DNA of 64,000 nt from NCBI RefSeq assembly GCF_002950945.1, contig NZ_CP012673.1:12949501-13013500 (forward strand). Direction: 5' to 3'. This DNA is from Sorangium cellulosum. Its GTDB lineage: Bacteria > Myxococcota_A > Polyangia > Polyangiales > Polyangiaceae. Positions 43,012-53,265 of the stretch are shown here, piece by piece. Made by a program: the position numbers and the translations under genes. Positions within the stretch are counted from its first letter, which is position 1. Each line of letters begins with the position of its first letter. The notes beneath the pieces were generated by a model. That model had not been told where the DNA came from and did no database searches. It saw nothing but the letters and a program-made list of their open reading frames with translations.

Positions 43012-44184
43012 ATGAGGATCCTGACCTTCGAGCTCCAGGGCGCGCAGCATGGCTGGACGCTCGAACCGATGGCGCTCGATCCGTTCAACCTGCTGGTCGG
43101 CGTGTCCGGAGCGGGCAAGACGCGGATTGTGCGGGCAATCGAGCAGGTCTGCGCGGTCGCGCTCGGGGACAAAGAAGCGGGTGAGCACATCGAGGCGATT
43201 CGCGGGGCAAGCTTCGCGATCGGCTTCGAGCACGAGGGCTTGACGTACCGCTGGGAAGCCGAACTGGAGCCGCGTGTTGGGATAGGGTCGGAAGACCAAG
43301 GCGCCTTGCACGCCGCCGAGCCGCCGCTCGTCAGAAGTGAGCGGATCCACCAGGGAGAGCGTACCCTCGTCGAGCGTACGCCAGAGCGATTTCTTCTCAA
43401 CGCGCAAACGATTCCAAAGCTGGACAGAGCAAAGAGCGCGATCGCCGTCCTCAAGGAGGATCCCGTGATGCTGCCGCTCTACGTGGCGTTCTCCCGCTGC
43501 ATTTATCGCGCGCTCGAAACGTTACCGAGCCACGGAGTGCAGCTCACGTCTTCATTCGAGCATCAGAAGCAACGTTATGCCTCCGCGGCCGATCTCGGCG
43601 CGGACTTCTCGTTGCCCCTGCACCACAAGGCCGAGCTTCTCCAGGCGGTGTTTCCGGGGACGTTCACCGGGATCGAGGAGGCGTTCCTGGACGCGTTCCC
43701 GACCGTCGAGCGGCTCGCGGTCCGACGCTACTACGCCCTCGGTCCGGATCTCATGGAGGGCAAGGTGTACAGCATCGCCCTCGCCGTGAAGGAGTCCGGC
43801 GTCGACGAATGGGTCTACTTCGCCGACATGTCCTCCGGCATGCAGCGTTATCTATCCTTCCTCGTCCACCTGTCGTTCGCTCCCCGCGGCACGGTGGTGC
43901 TCATCGACGAGCTGGAGTCGAGCCTCGGCGTCAACTGCCTGCCTGCCGTCACGCGCTTCCTCCTGAGCCGGGCGCCGGACCTCCAGCTCATCCTCACCAG
44001 CCACCACCCCTACATCATCGAGCAGATCCCGCCGAGCCACTGGAAGATCGTCACCCGGAAGGGCAGCCGCGTGCGGGTGCTCGACGCCGGCAAGATCCCG
44101 GCGATGGCCGAGGAGCGCTCGCACCTGGATCGCTTCACGCGCCTCATCAACCTGCCGGAGTACGAGCACGGGGTTCAGGGATGA
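43012..44184 (+). CDS. OLD/AAA_21-type ATPase of an ATPase-TOPRIM pair
   Basis: A 390-residue ABC/SMC-like ATPase. Walker A is GVSGAGKT (residues 30-37) in an N-terminus typical of AAA_21/OLD-type proteins (MRILTFELQGAQ ... FNLLVGVSGAGKT). The signature-like motif is DMSSGMQRYLSF (272-283), Walker B VVLIDELESSLG (295-306) and the switch His is in LILTSHHPYII (His331). The C-terminal DRFTRLINLPEYE resembles the ends of many such proteins. It overlaps the following TOPRIM-like gene by ATGA, so the proteins are made together. This matches the two-gene layout of PARIS (AriA/AriB) and RloAB defence systems; a defence role is inferred. It begins 206 bp after tRNA-Gly. Confidence 0.87.
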   Translation: MRILTFELQGAQHGWTLEPMALDPFNLLVGVSGAGKTRIVRAIEQVCAVALGDKEAGEHIEAIRGASFAIGFEHEGLTYRWEAELEPRVGIGSEDQGALHAAEPPLVRSERIHQGERTLVERTPERFLLNAQTIPKLDRAKSAIAVLKEDPVMLPLYVAFSRCIYRALETLPSHGVQLTSSFEHQKQRYASAADLGADFSLPLHHKAELLQAVFPGTFTGIEEAFLDAFPTVERLAVRRYYALGPDLMEGKVYSIALAVKESGVDEWVYFADMSSGMQRYLSFLVHLSFAPRGTVVLIDELESSLGVNCLPAVTRFLLSRAPDLQLILTSHHPYIIEQIPPSHWKIVTRKGSRVRVLDAGKIPAMAEERSHLDRFTRLINLPEYEHGVQG

Positions 44185-44780
44185 ACCTCGTCCTCCTGGT
44201 CGAGGGCGCCGAGACCGAGCCGAGGGTCTATGAGGCCTGGCTCCGCCACCGGCTCCCCGCGCTGCGTCGCGAGCCCAACGTGGCCGACCTGACCTCCGAT
44301 GGCTACGTCCTTGTGAGCGGGAAGGGATATCCCTCGTGTTACCGCAGGATCGCCGGCCTCCTCCGGGACATCGACGAGCACCCGGGCCTCGTTCAGGAGT
44401 TCTGGATCTGCATCGACTCGGACGAGGATACGTACGAGGCCCGCTACGCCGAGGTTGACCGCGCCGTGCAGGAGGAGCTCCGAGGCACCCGCATGGCGAA
44501 GACCAATCCATCCCTCACAATCCGCATCATCGTCCAGCACTGCTGCATAGAGACCTGGTTTCTCGGACATGATGGCTTCTTGCGCGCCGGCCCGCAGTCG
44601 CGTCAGCTCGTCGACTTCAAGCGGTTCTATGACGTGAGCGCGGATGATCTCGAACAGATCCCGGCTTATCCTGGCTACGTCTCGCCTCCTCGCCGTCCCC
44701 TCCCCCTACATTTTTCCGCCCCTTCTGTCCCCTTTGCGCGCCCCCCGCACCCCGTCGAGGCCGCCCCGCCGCAGTGGTAA
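44181..44780 (+). CDS. TOPRIM-like partner (DUF4276/DUF4435-like), probably 3'-truncated
   Basis: A 199-residue frame. The first 165 residues show the TOPRIM acidic layout: NLVLLVEGAETE (Glu8, Glu11, Glu13), FWICIDSDEDTYE (Asp79, Asp81 of the DxD motif) and CCIETWFLGHD (Glu124), a clear homologue of the small subunits of ATPase-TOPRIM pairs. After about residue 165 the sequence (VSPPRRPLPLHFSAPSVPFARPPHP) is proline-rich, reads like translated promoter DNA of the next gene and has no domain character. Homologues normally continue for 40-80 residues. I therefore infer a deletion that joined the middle of this gene to the region in front of the ketopantoate-reductase-like gene. Whether the remaining protein is active is unknown. 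Confidence 0.72.
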   Translation: MNLVLLVEGAETEPRVYEAWLRHRLPALRREPNVADLTSDGYVLVSGKGYPSCYRRIAGLLRDIDEHPGLVQEFWICIDSDEDTYEARYAEVDRAVQEELRGTRMAKTNPSLTIRIIVQHCCIETWFLGHDGFLRAGPQSRQLVDFKRFYDVSADDLEQIPAYPGYVSPPRRPLPLHFSAPSVPFARPPHPVEAAPPQW

Positions 44781-44790
44781 AGCCTCTCCC

Positions 44791-46032
44791 ATGAGCTTCA
44801 CCGATTCCTTCCCCGCCTCCGCGCGCTCCCCCTCCGACCTTCCCCCGGGCTCCTCCTCTGCCCGTTCCTCGTCCGCGCCCCGGCTGCTCGTGGTCGGCTG
44901 CGGCGGCATCGGCGGCATCATCGCGGCGCACCTGTTCGAGCAGGGCCACGACGTCACCGCGTTCACGACGAACCCCCTCATCGCGGACGCCATCAACGCC
45001 GGCGGCTTCCGGGTGCGCGGCGAGGCGAGCCCGGGCACGGTGCGCGGCCGCGCCCTGCGCGAGATCGGCCCGGGCGAGCGGCCGTTCGACTACATCCTGC
45101 TCGCCACGCAGCCGCCGCAGGTCGAGGAGGCCGCGCGCAGCGTCGTCGCGCACCTCGCCCCCGCGGGCGCGATGATCTGCCTCCAGAACGGCCTCTGCGA
45201 GGAGCGCATCGCCCGGATCGCCGGCCCGGAGCGCACCTTCGGGGGGATCATCGCGTGGGGCGCCTCGATGGTGGAGCCCGGCGTGTACGACCGCACCTCG
45301 AGCGGCGGCTTCGTCCTCGGCCGGCTCGACGGCGCCAGCGACACACGCCTCCACGAGCTCGCCCGCATCCTCGAGGCGATCGGCCCGACGACCGTCACGG
45401 ACAACCTCGCCGGCGCGCGCTGGTCGAAGCTCGCCATCAACTGCGCCATCTCCTCGCTCGGCACCGTCGGCGGCGACCGCCTCGGCGCGCTCCTCCGGCA
45501 CCGCTTCGTCCGCCGGCTCGCGCTCGAGGTCATGACCGAGACCGTGCAGGTCGCGCGCGCGGCCGGCGTGCGCCTCGAGAAGGTCGCGGGGACGCTCGAC
45601 CTCGACTGGATCGCCCTCACCGACGCCGAGCGCACCGCCGTCGGCTCGCCGGGGCTCTTCGCGAAGCACGCCCTGATCCTCGCCGTGGGCGCGCGGTACC
45701 GCCGCCTGCGCTCCTCGATGCTCGCCGCCATCGAGCGCGGCCGCCCGCCCGCTGTCGACTTCCTGAACGGCGAGGTCGTCGCGCGCGGCGCCGCCCTCGA
45801 CATCGCGACGCCGATCAACGCCGCGGTCCGCGACGAGGTCCTCGCGATCGCGGCGCGCACGCGCAAGCCGAGCCTCGAGCTGCTGCGCGCGCTCTTCGAC
45901 CGGACGCGCGGCCTCGTGGGAGGTGCGCCTGCGTCCGCCCCCCCACCACCTGTCGCAGCACCGAACGAGCCGTCCGTGCCGTCCGAGGCAGCAGGAAACG
46001 CGCAGAGCGACCTCGAAGGCAGAGTGGGCTAG
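44791..46032 (+). CDS. 2-dehydropantoate 2-reductase-like protein
   Basis: A 413-residue homologue of ketopantoate reductase (PanE/ApbA), NADPH-dependent. The Rossmann motif LLVVGCGGIGGIIAAHLF is at residues 31-48, NG(L) in CLQNGLCEERIA corresponds to the substrate-binding Asn, and the C-terminal helical domain contains WSKLAINCAISSLG (catalytic Lys) and RPPAVDFLNGEVV (usual E-x-D-x-x-N-G region). It is longer than E. coli PanE (303) because of a 30-residue Ser/Pro-rich N-terminus and a 40-residue tail. Many such homologues act on other 2-keto acids. ATG 44791 is the first codon after the truncated TOPRIM gene; no strong ribosome site is seen (CTCTCCC precedes). Confidence 0.86.
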   Translation: MSFTDSFPASARSPSDLPPGSSSARSSSAPRLLVVGCGGIGGIIAAHLFEQGHDVTAFTTNPLIADAINAGGFRVRGEASPGTVRGRALREIGPGERPFDYILLATQPPQVEEAARSVVAHLAPAGAMICLQNGLCEERIARIAGPERTFGGIIAWGASMVEPGVYDRTSSGGFVLGRLDGASDTRLHELARILEAIGPTTVTDNLAGARWSKLAINCAISSLGTVGGDRLGALLRHRFVRRLALEVMTETVQVARAAGVRLEKVAGTLDLDWIALTDAERTAVGSPGLFAKHALILAVGARYRRLRSSMLAAIERGRPPAVDFLNGEVVARGAALDIATPINAAVRDEVLAIAARTRKPSLELLRALFDRTRGLVGGAPASAPPPPVAAPNEPSVPSEAAGNAQSDLEGRVG

Positions 46033-46106
46033 CGCGTCGAAGTCCGGTAGCATCGGGCGTCTCTTCCAGCGGATCTCGAGCAGATCCCTCGACGAGGAGC
46101 CCCCGC

Positions 46107-48050
46107 ATGACGCACTCCCCGCCCGCACTCGCCTCCCGGCGCGGCGCCGCGCTCCGCGGCCGCGTTCCCCTCTTGCTGCTCGCGGCGCTCGCGTCGCTCG
46201 CTGCGTGCGGCGACGACGGCGGCCAGGGCGGCGCCGGTGGCGCGGGCGGCGGTGAGGGCGGCGCCAGCGGCGGCCCCGTGATCGAGGAGCCGAACCGGTT
46301 CCGCATGCGCATCGACGACGCGGAGGTCCCGTCGGTCGAGATCAAGCTGAACAAACAGACGGCGATGCAGGTCTTCGGGGAGGACGGCGCCAAGCGGATC
46401 ACGATCCTCGAGGTCGACACGACCGGGCTGCTGCAAAGCGCGCTCGAGCAGATCCGGGACGCGTGCGGCAGCTCGTGGAGCGCCGACGACCCGGACCCCC
46501 AGCATGACTGCGCGCTGACCCCGCTCGGCCGGAGCTTCGGACCGGAGTGGCGGACGTCACCCGCGTTCGCGCTCGTCCGCCTGCTCGGCATGACGCCCGC
46601 CAACGCGGACGTGACCGGGACATCGCTCGAAGGACTGCAGCAGATCTTCGAGGAGAACCCAGGCACATTCGCGTTCGACTTCGCCGACGTCCTCGCCGAC
46701 AGCATCACCCTCGATCTGGCCACGGAACCCCCGCCGATGGCCACGCGCGGCAACCGGACGGCCCCGGTCGTGCCGCTGGACAAGCTCATCCTCGCGCTCC
46801 AGCAGCAGCTGCTCGCCACGCACCCAGCCATCTCCGATCCGGACGGCGTGAAGTTGTCGATCAGCCTCTACGACGCCCTGCACGATCTTCAGCCGCTCTC
46901 CGAGAAGCTCGGGCGCTCCGACGATCATCCCGGCGTGCTCGTCCGCGACGACGAGACGTTCACGACGAAGAGCGACGTTCTCCTGCCCGACTTCGAGATG
47001 AAGGTCATCGCCGAGTCCGGCCTGCGCCGGGTCTCGGGGGTCGACCTCTCGAAGGGGGCCGGCGACATGTTTCTCCGCGAGGGCGAGGCCCCGCTCCGCT
47101 TCGACTTCGAGGACGCGGCGAAGCTTCAGGTCAGCGGCGTCGCCCAGACGCCGACGATCGATATGCGGATCTCGCTGAGCGAGTTGCCAACCACGGTGCC
47201 GCCGTGCACGGAGACGCCTGCCTGCAAGTCCAACTCCCCCGACATGCCGGTCGGCGCGAACACCGTGTGGACGACCCCCCCGTTCGCGCTCGAGCACATC
47301 GTGGGCAAGGCGGCCTACCTCACGTACGGTGAACGCGCGCCGTTCACCGGGTGTTACTTCCGCTTGAGCGGGATGTGCAAGGTGGGCTTAACCATCGGCC
47401 AAGGCGGCGATCCGCGCGGCTGGACGGTCTTCAACGGCAACATCTCCGACCCGCCGCCCCCGATACCGGATCCGCAGTTCTTCTGGGAGCTGCTCACCGA
47501 GGTCGCTCAGGTCGCCATCCACGATCCCACGGGCGACGGCAACGCCGAGATCCTCGATGGCAAAGTCCAGCCCACCTACGCGCTCGACGACGTCAAGATC
47601 GGCTACACCGCCGATGAGATCATCGCCGGCCTCCGCCCCACCCTGCAGAGCCAGTCCAAGGAGATCGCGGAGATCATCCTCGGCCGTTACTGGGTCAACA
47701 ACGACGCGCTCGACTTCTTCTATGACCGCGGCGCCCCGGGCGGCGCGCCGACCCTGTTCTTCGTCTCCGAGGACGACCTCCGACCTCCGGAGCAGGGCGC
47801 CGAGGCCCCGCGCCCCTACGGCTACGCCAAGCCCGGCTTCTACACGAGCCCCGATCTCAGCGAGGCGAGCAAGGTCTCGACGAAGGAGCTCGACGGCGTC
47901 GCCGACACCACGCGCGAGAAATACCGGCTGCAGCCGGGCGATACGACGCTGTACATGGAGGACGACGAGGCCGCCGTCTACGAGGTCCACTTCCACGTGC
48001 CCGACAGCAGCGATCCGGTGGAGATCACCGCCGACGTGAAGAGGCTCTGA
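46107..48050 (+). CDS. Large putative lipoprotein, paralogue of the next gene
   Basis: A 647-residue protein. ATG 46107 has GAGGAG upstream. Signal peptide with lipobox LAAC (Cys34), a Gly-rich tether, then a long mature domain of mixed alpha/beta with few known motifs. Shared with the downstream paralogue: LLGMTPANADVTGTSLEGL versus LLNMTPESADLSGTSLEYL, PQFFWELLTEVAQVAIHD versus PSYFWDILVEVAQARLHD, and the C-terminal PYGYAKPGFY versus EYTYENPGFF block with charged endings. The family is not one I can name; no enzyme residues stand out. The two lipoprotein genes and a FadL-type porin gene follow each other with 2 and 29 bp gaps, so all three form an operon; a joint role in moving hydrophobic compounds across the outer membrane is my inference. 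Confidence 0.8.
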   Translation: MTHSPPALASRRGAALRGRVPLLLLAALASLAACGDDGGQGGAGGAGGGEGGASGGPVIEEPNRFRMRIDDAEVPSVEIKLNKQTAMQVFGEDGAKRITILEVDTTGLLQSALEQIRDACGSSWSADDPDPQHDCALTPLGRSFGPEWRTSPAFALVRLLGMTPANADVTGTSLEGLQQIFEENPGTFAFDFADVLADSITLDLATEPPPMATRGNRTAPVVPLDKLILALQQQLLATHPAISDPDGVKLSISLYDALHDLQPLSEKLGRSDDHPGVLVRDDETFTTKSDVLLPDFEMKVIAESGLRRVSGVDLSKGAGDMFLREGEAPLRFDFEDAAKLQVSGVAQTPTIDMRISLSELPTTVPPCTETPACKSNSPDMPVGANTVWTTPPFALEHIVGKAAYLTYGERAPFTGCYFRLSGMCKVGLTIGQGGDPRGWTVFNGNISDPPPPIPDPQFFWELLTEVAQVAIHDPTGDGNAEILDGKVQPTYALDDVKIGYTADEIIAGLRPTLQSQSKEIAEIILGRYWVNNDALDFFYDRGAPGGAPTLFFVSEDDLRPPEQGAEAPRPYGYAKPGFYTSPDLSEASKVSTKELDGVADTTREKYRLQPGDTTLYMEDDEAAVYEVHFHVPDSSDPVEITADVKRL

Positions 48051-48052
48051 TC

Positions 48053-49894
48053 ATGCCCGTCCCGCAAGCCCGCGCCGCCGCCCGTCCCGCCCTGCCCGCC
48101 CGCCGCCGGCTCGCCCGGCCCGGCGTCCTGCTCGCGGCCGCGCTCTCGTGCGCCCTGCCCGGCTGCGTCGATGCGGTCACCGTGGAAGAGGAGGCGCCCC
48201 CGCCGGCGCTCGGCGTGAACGAGAGCCGCACCCTCACGCTCGAGTTCCTGCGGTTCGACGCGAAGAACTTCTCCAAGAAGCTCACGCTCGAGGAGCTCAG
48301 GGCCCTCCCGCGGCCCACGCTCGAGGGCATCTGGCTGCTCGATCTCGACATCTCGGCGCTCATCGAGAACGCCCTGCTCCGGGTCATGTACATGCCGCCC
48401 GCGGAGGTCGACGCGCTCTCCCCGGCGGCGCGGAACCTGGTCGGCCTGCTCAACATGACGCCGGAGAGCGCCGACCTGAGCGGCACGAGCCTCGAGTACC
48501 TGCTCGGCGTCGGCAACGCCGTCGGGATCCCGACATCGAAGATCCTCGCCGACCTCGTGGGGGCGGACGAGAACGAGCGCATCATCCCGGTCGAGCTCAC
48601 CGCCCAGGCCGTGCTGGAGAACCTGGTCAGCACGCACCCGAACACCCAGCGCCGGAAGGGGATGCCGACGGACGAGCACCCGGATGGCGTCTACCCGGTC
48701 GCGCCGCGCTCGATCCCCGTCACGCTGTACGACGTCGTCACCGACTTCGCCGGCCTCGCCGCGCAGTTCGGCCCGACGCCGCTCGACCCGGACGACCCCG
48801 ACGGCCCGGAACACCCCGGCTTCATCAAGGCGACGTCCGGCGTGAAGGCCGCCCTCGACGACTTCACGATGACGGTCCAGGTCAATGTCCAGGCGCTGCC
48901 GTACAAGGGCGTCGACGCGACGGCGGCCGCGGTGGCGAGCGTCAACAGCACCCCTGGCCAGGTCGAGTCGATGTTCGACTTCAGCAAGCCGGACTGGCTG
49001 GAGCTGAACGGCCTGGCGAAGCACCTCACGATCGGGGAGCTGACCATGGCCATCCCCGAGAGCCCGATGCACCTGCCGGGCGGCACGAGCGAGGAGCCGG
49101 CGCCGCGCGGCGACTCGCCCGTGTGGGAGCAGCCGCTCTGGGAGTTCGAGCACATCCTCGCCCGCGCCGGCGAGCTCAGGGCGGCGCGGATCGACGACCA
49201 CTGCACGAAGTACGGGCCCCAGGGATCCTCCACGGGCGAGTTCGAGCCGGTGGAGGTCTGCATCGACGAGCGCGGCTGGACCACGATCGCCGTCGAGGAC
49301 AGCATCGTCCTGGATCCAGACGAGGACACGCCGAAGCCGTCCTACTTCTGGGACATCCTCGTCGAGGTCGCCCAGGCGCGCCTGCACGACGGCGGCCTCG
49401 CCGAGGGCGAGGCCGACCTCGAGGTGACCGTGCGCGACGTGCCGGTCGGCGTGAAGACGTCCGATCTCGTCGCGAGCATCAAGGAGAACCTCGCGAAGGA
49501 CGCGCTGCTCCTCAAGGACATGGCGATCGAGCTGAACGACAACGCCGCGGGCGACGCGGACTTCTACCTGTACCAGCGGAGCACCGAGAGCGGCGTCGCC
49601 GGCCAGCGCGATTACCTCTACTTCGTCGCGCCCGACGACCTCCGCAGGGACGCGGAGGGCGCGCCCGTGCGCGAGTACACCTACGAGAACCCGGGGTTCT
49701 TCGCGGACGCCGCGCTCATGCAGAAGCGGTCGACGACGGAGGAGATCGACGGCGACACGCTGCACGAGAAGGTGGAGGTCAAGCCGGGCGAGACGCTCTA
49801 CTTCGAGGACGACGAGGGGCGTCGTTACCAGATCACCGTCGGCGACAAGCCGAGCCCGCATCGCCTCTCTCTCACCCTCACCCGGATCCAGTAG
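48053..49894 (+). CDS. Large putative lipoprotein, paralogue of the preceding gene
   Basis: A 613-residue protein beginning 2 bp after the stop of its paralogue. Long Arg/Ala-rich n-region, then a hydrophobic segment and lipobox LPGC (Cys38). The mature region repeats the landmarks of the previous protein (LLNMTPESADLSGTSLEYL, PSYFWDILVEVAQARLHD, EYTYENPGFF, LTLTRIQ at the end), with perhaps 25-30 percent identity by eye, so a tandem duplication followed by divergence is likely. No ligand or catalytic motif is recognised. The FadL-type porin gene follows after 29 bp. The pair may bind lipid or hydrocarbon in the periplasm or on the surface; unproven. Confidence 0.8.
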   Translation: MPVPQARAAARPALPARRRLARPGVLLAAALSCALPGCVDAVTVEEEAPPPALGVNESRTLTLEFLRFDAKNFSKKLTLEELRALPRPTLEGIWLLDLDISALIENALLRVMYMPPAEVDALSPAARNLVGLLNMTPESADLSGTSLEYLLGVGNAVGIPTSKILADLVGADENERIIPVELTAQAVLENLVSTHPNTQRRKGMPTDEHPDGVYPVAPRSIPVTLYDVVTDFAGLAAQFGPTPLDPDDPDGPEHPGFIKATSGVKAALDDFTMTVQVNVQALPYKGVDATAAAVASVNSTPGQVESMFDFSKPDWLELNGLAKHLTIGELTMAIPESPMHLPGGTSEEPAPRGDSPVWEQPLWEFEHILARAGELRAARIDDHCTKYGPQGSSTGEFEPVEVCIDERGWTTIAVEDSIVLDPDEDTPKPSYFWDILVEVAQARLHDGGLAEGEADLEVTVRDVPVGVKTSDLVASIKENLAKDALLLKDMAIELNDNAAGDADFYLYQRSTESGVAGQRDYLYFVAPDDLRRDAEGAPVREYTYENPGFFADAALMQKRSTTEEIDGDTLHEKVEVKPGETLYFEDDEGRRYQITVGDKPSPHRLSLTLTRIQ

Positions 49895-49923
49895 CCGGCC
49901 CACCCACCGTGAGGACCCGTCGC

Positions 49924-51402
49924 ATGTCAGGAGCTCTGCCCACCCCGCGGCCCCGCCGCCGGACCGGACGTGAACTCGCCGCGCTCGCGCTCGCGACAGG
50001 CCTCGTCGGCCTGACGGCGGGCGAGGCGCGCGCCTCGGGCATCGACGCCCCCTGGGTCACGAGCGGCGCCTCGGGGCCCACGTCGTCCGACGCCGCCGCG
50101 GTCTTCTGGAACCCGGCCGCGCTCGCGGGCGTGAAGCGGCCGGAGCTGCTCCTCGGCGCGGGCCTCATCGTCGGCCACGCGACCTACCAGCGCGAGCGGC
50201 GCGGCGCCTACCAGACGCCGGACACCTTGCAGTTCAAGCTCCCGCTCGACCCGGCGAACGCCGACCCGGGCAAGGCCGGCCGCGCCGAGCAGGTCTCGAC
50301 GACCCCGGTGGCGCCGACGGGCAACGTGTTCCTGGCGATCCCGGCCATCCCGAACCGCCTCACCGTGGGCGTCGGCCTCTACGTCCCCTACGCCGCGGCG
50401 CTCAGCTTCCCCGAGGACGGCGCGCAGCGCTGGCAGCTCCGGCAGGCGTTCATCGTGTCGAGCTCCCTCACCGCCGCCGCCGGCCTCACGCTGACCGAGC
50501 AGCTCGCGCTCGGCGCCGGCGTCTCGTACGTCGGCGGCCTCGCCGAGCTCTCGAAGGTGCAGGACTTCGCCGGCCTGAACGAGTTCCGCGACGGCCTCGC
50601 CTACCTCAACCAGGACAACGACTTCGGCCCGGACGCGTCGACCGAGCTGCGCGAGCTCGACGTGCTCGCGCGCTCCATCTCGCTGAAGCAGGCGATCTCC
50701 CACGGCGCTTCCTTCCATGTCGGGCTCACCTTCACCCCGACCAGGGATCTCCGCTTCGGCCTGACGTACCAGCACAGCGCCGCCATGCGGTACAAAGGCA
50801 AGTTCGCCATCGACATGAACCACCCGTTCTTCACGCAGGACCTGAGCGAGCAGGGCCTGCGCTACAAGCCCCTGGTCGAGGGCGACGCCGTGCTCTCGTT
50901 CACGCTCCCCAAGCGGCTCACCGCCGGCGTCGGCTACCGCGTGAACGACCGGCTCAGCCTCGATGGCCTGCTCTCCTACGTGCTCTACTCGGACATCAAG
51001 GCCTTCGTCGTCGAGGCGACCTCGCCGGATCTCGCCCAGCCCAAGCTCGGGATCATCGACCGGGTCACGGTCACCCTGCCGCGCCGCTGGAATGATACCG
51101 TGTGGGTGGAAGCCGGCGCCAAGGTGGGGCTGACCGACGGGGTGATTGCGACCGCGTCGGTCGGTTATCAGTCGGCCGCCTCGCCGGACAGCACGATCGA
51201 CGTGGCTTCCCCGGACGGACACCGGCTGATCGGCGACGTCGGCGGCATCTTCAAGCTGAGCGATCGTGTGTCGCTCTCGGGCGACGTCCGGGTGCAAGGG
51301 ATCCTGCCGCGCACGGTGACGGAGTCGGAGCATGACCTCGGCAACGGCACGTACACGCTGTTGCTCACGACGGTAGGCGGGCACCTCAAGGCCATGTTCT
51401 AG
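49924..51402 (+). CDS. FadL/OmpP1-family outer-membrane hydrophobic-compound porin
   Basis: A 492-residue outer-membrane beta-barrel of the FadL/TodX family. After a signal peptide (cleavage near AGEARASG) the mature N-terminus GIDAPWVTSGASGPTSSDAAAVFWNPAALAGV matches the family hatch region, where the N-x-A-A/NPA motif (FWNPAALAG) is diagnostic. Alternating amphipathic strands continue to the C-terminal GGHLKAMF. Such porins take up fatty acids, aromatics or other hydrophobic compounds by lateral diffusion. ATG 49924 fits the signal peptide. Co-transcription with the two lipoproteins is very likely. Its TAG stop lies within an inverted repeat immediately followed by a CTAG mobile element. 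Confidence 0.9.
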   Translation: MSGALPTPRPRRRTGRELAALALATGLVGLTAGEARASGIDAPWVTSGASGPTSSDAAAVFWNPAALAGVKRPELLLGAGLIVGHATYQRERRGAYQTPDTLQFKLPLDPANADPGKAGRAEQVSTTPVAPTGNVFLAIPAIPNRLTVGVGLYVPYAAALSFPEDGAQRWQLRQAFIVSSSLTAAAGLTLTEQLALGAGVSYVGGLAELSKVQDFAGLNEFRDGLAYLNQDNDFGPDASTELRELDVLARSISLKQAISHGASFHVGLTFTPTRDLRFGLTYQHSAAMRYKGKFAIDMNHPFFTQDLSEQGLRYKPLVEGDAVLSFTLPKRLTAGVGYRVNDRLSLDGLLSYVLYSDIKAFVVEATSPDLAQPKLGIIDRVTVTLPRRWNDTVWVEAGAKVGLTDGVIATASVGYQSAASPDSTIDVASPDGHRLIGDVGGIFKLSDRVSLSGDVRVQGILPRTVTESEHDLGNGTYTLLLTTVGGHLKAMF

Positions 51403-51444
51403 AGCGGCGGTCTTACCAGGGGCGGGCGGGAACCGCTCTAGAAC
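51396..51444. terminator. 12-bp inverted repeat at the porin stop codon
   Basis: Arms GTTCTAGAGCGG (51396-51407) and CCGCTCTAGAAC (51433-51444) are perfectly complementary with a 25-nt loop. The left arm contains the porin stop codon and the right arm contains the CTAG end of the mobile element. It may act as a transcription terminator or be part of the element's target; no T-run follows. Confidence 0.5.
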
Positions 51445-51486
51445 ACCGATCACGTTGATCGAGCGAGAAATAAAACGCCAAGGACG

Positions 51487-53172
<1,686 letters not shown>

Positions 53173-53265
53173 CCAAGGCGCCAAGGCGCCAAGGACGCCA
53201 AGAAGGAGATAATATCTTGGCGTCCTTGGCGGTCTATTTCTCGCGCGATCAGCGTGATCGGTATC

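Noticed and set aside
45255..46106. N-terminal extension of the first large lipoprotein in the same open frame
   Set aside because: This stretch overlaps the ketopantoate-reductase-like gene in another frame and is Arg/Pro-rich; the signal peptide and ribosome site place the start at 46107.
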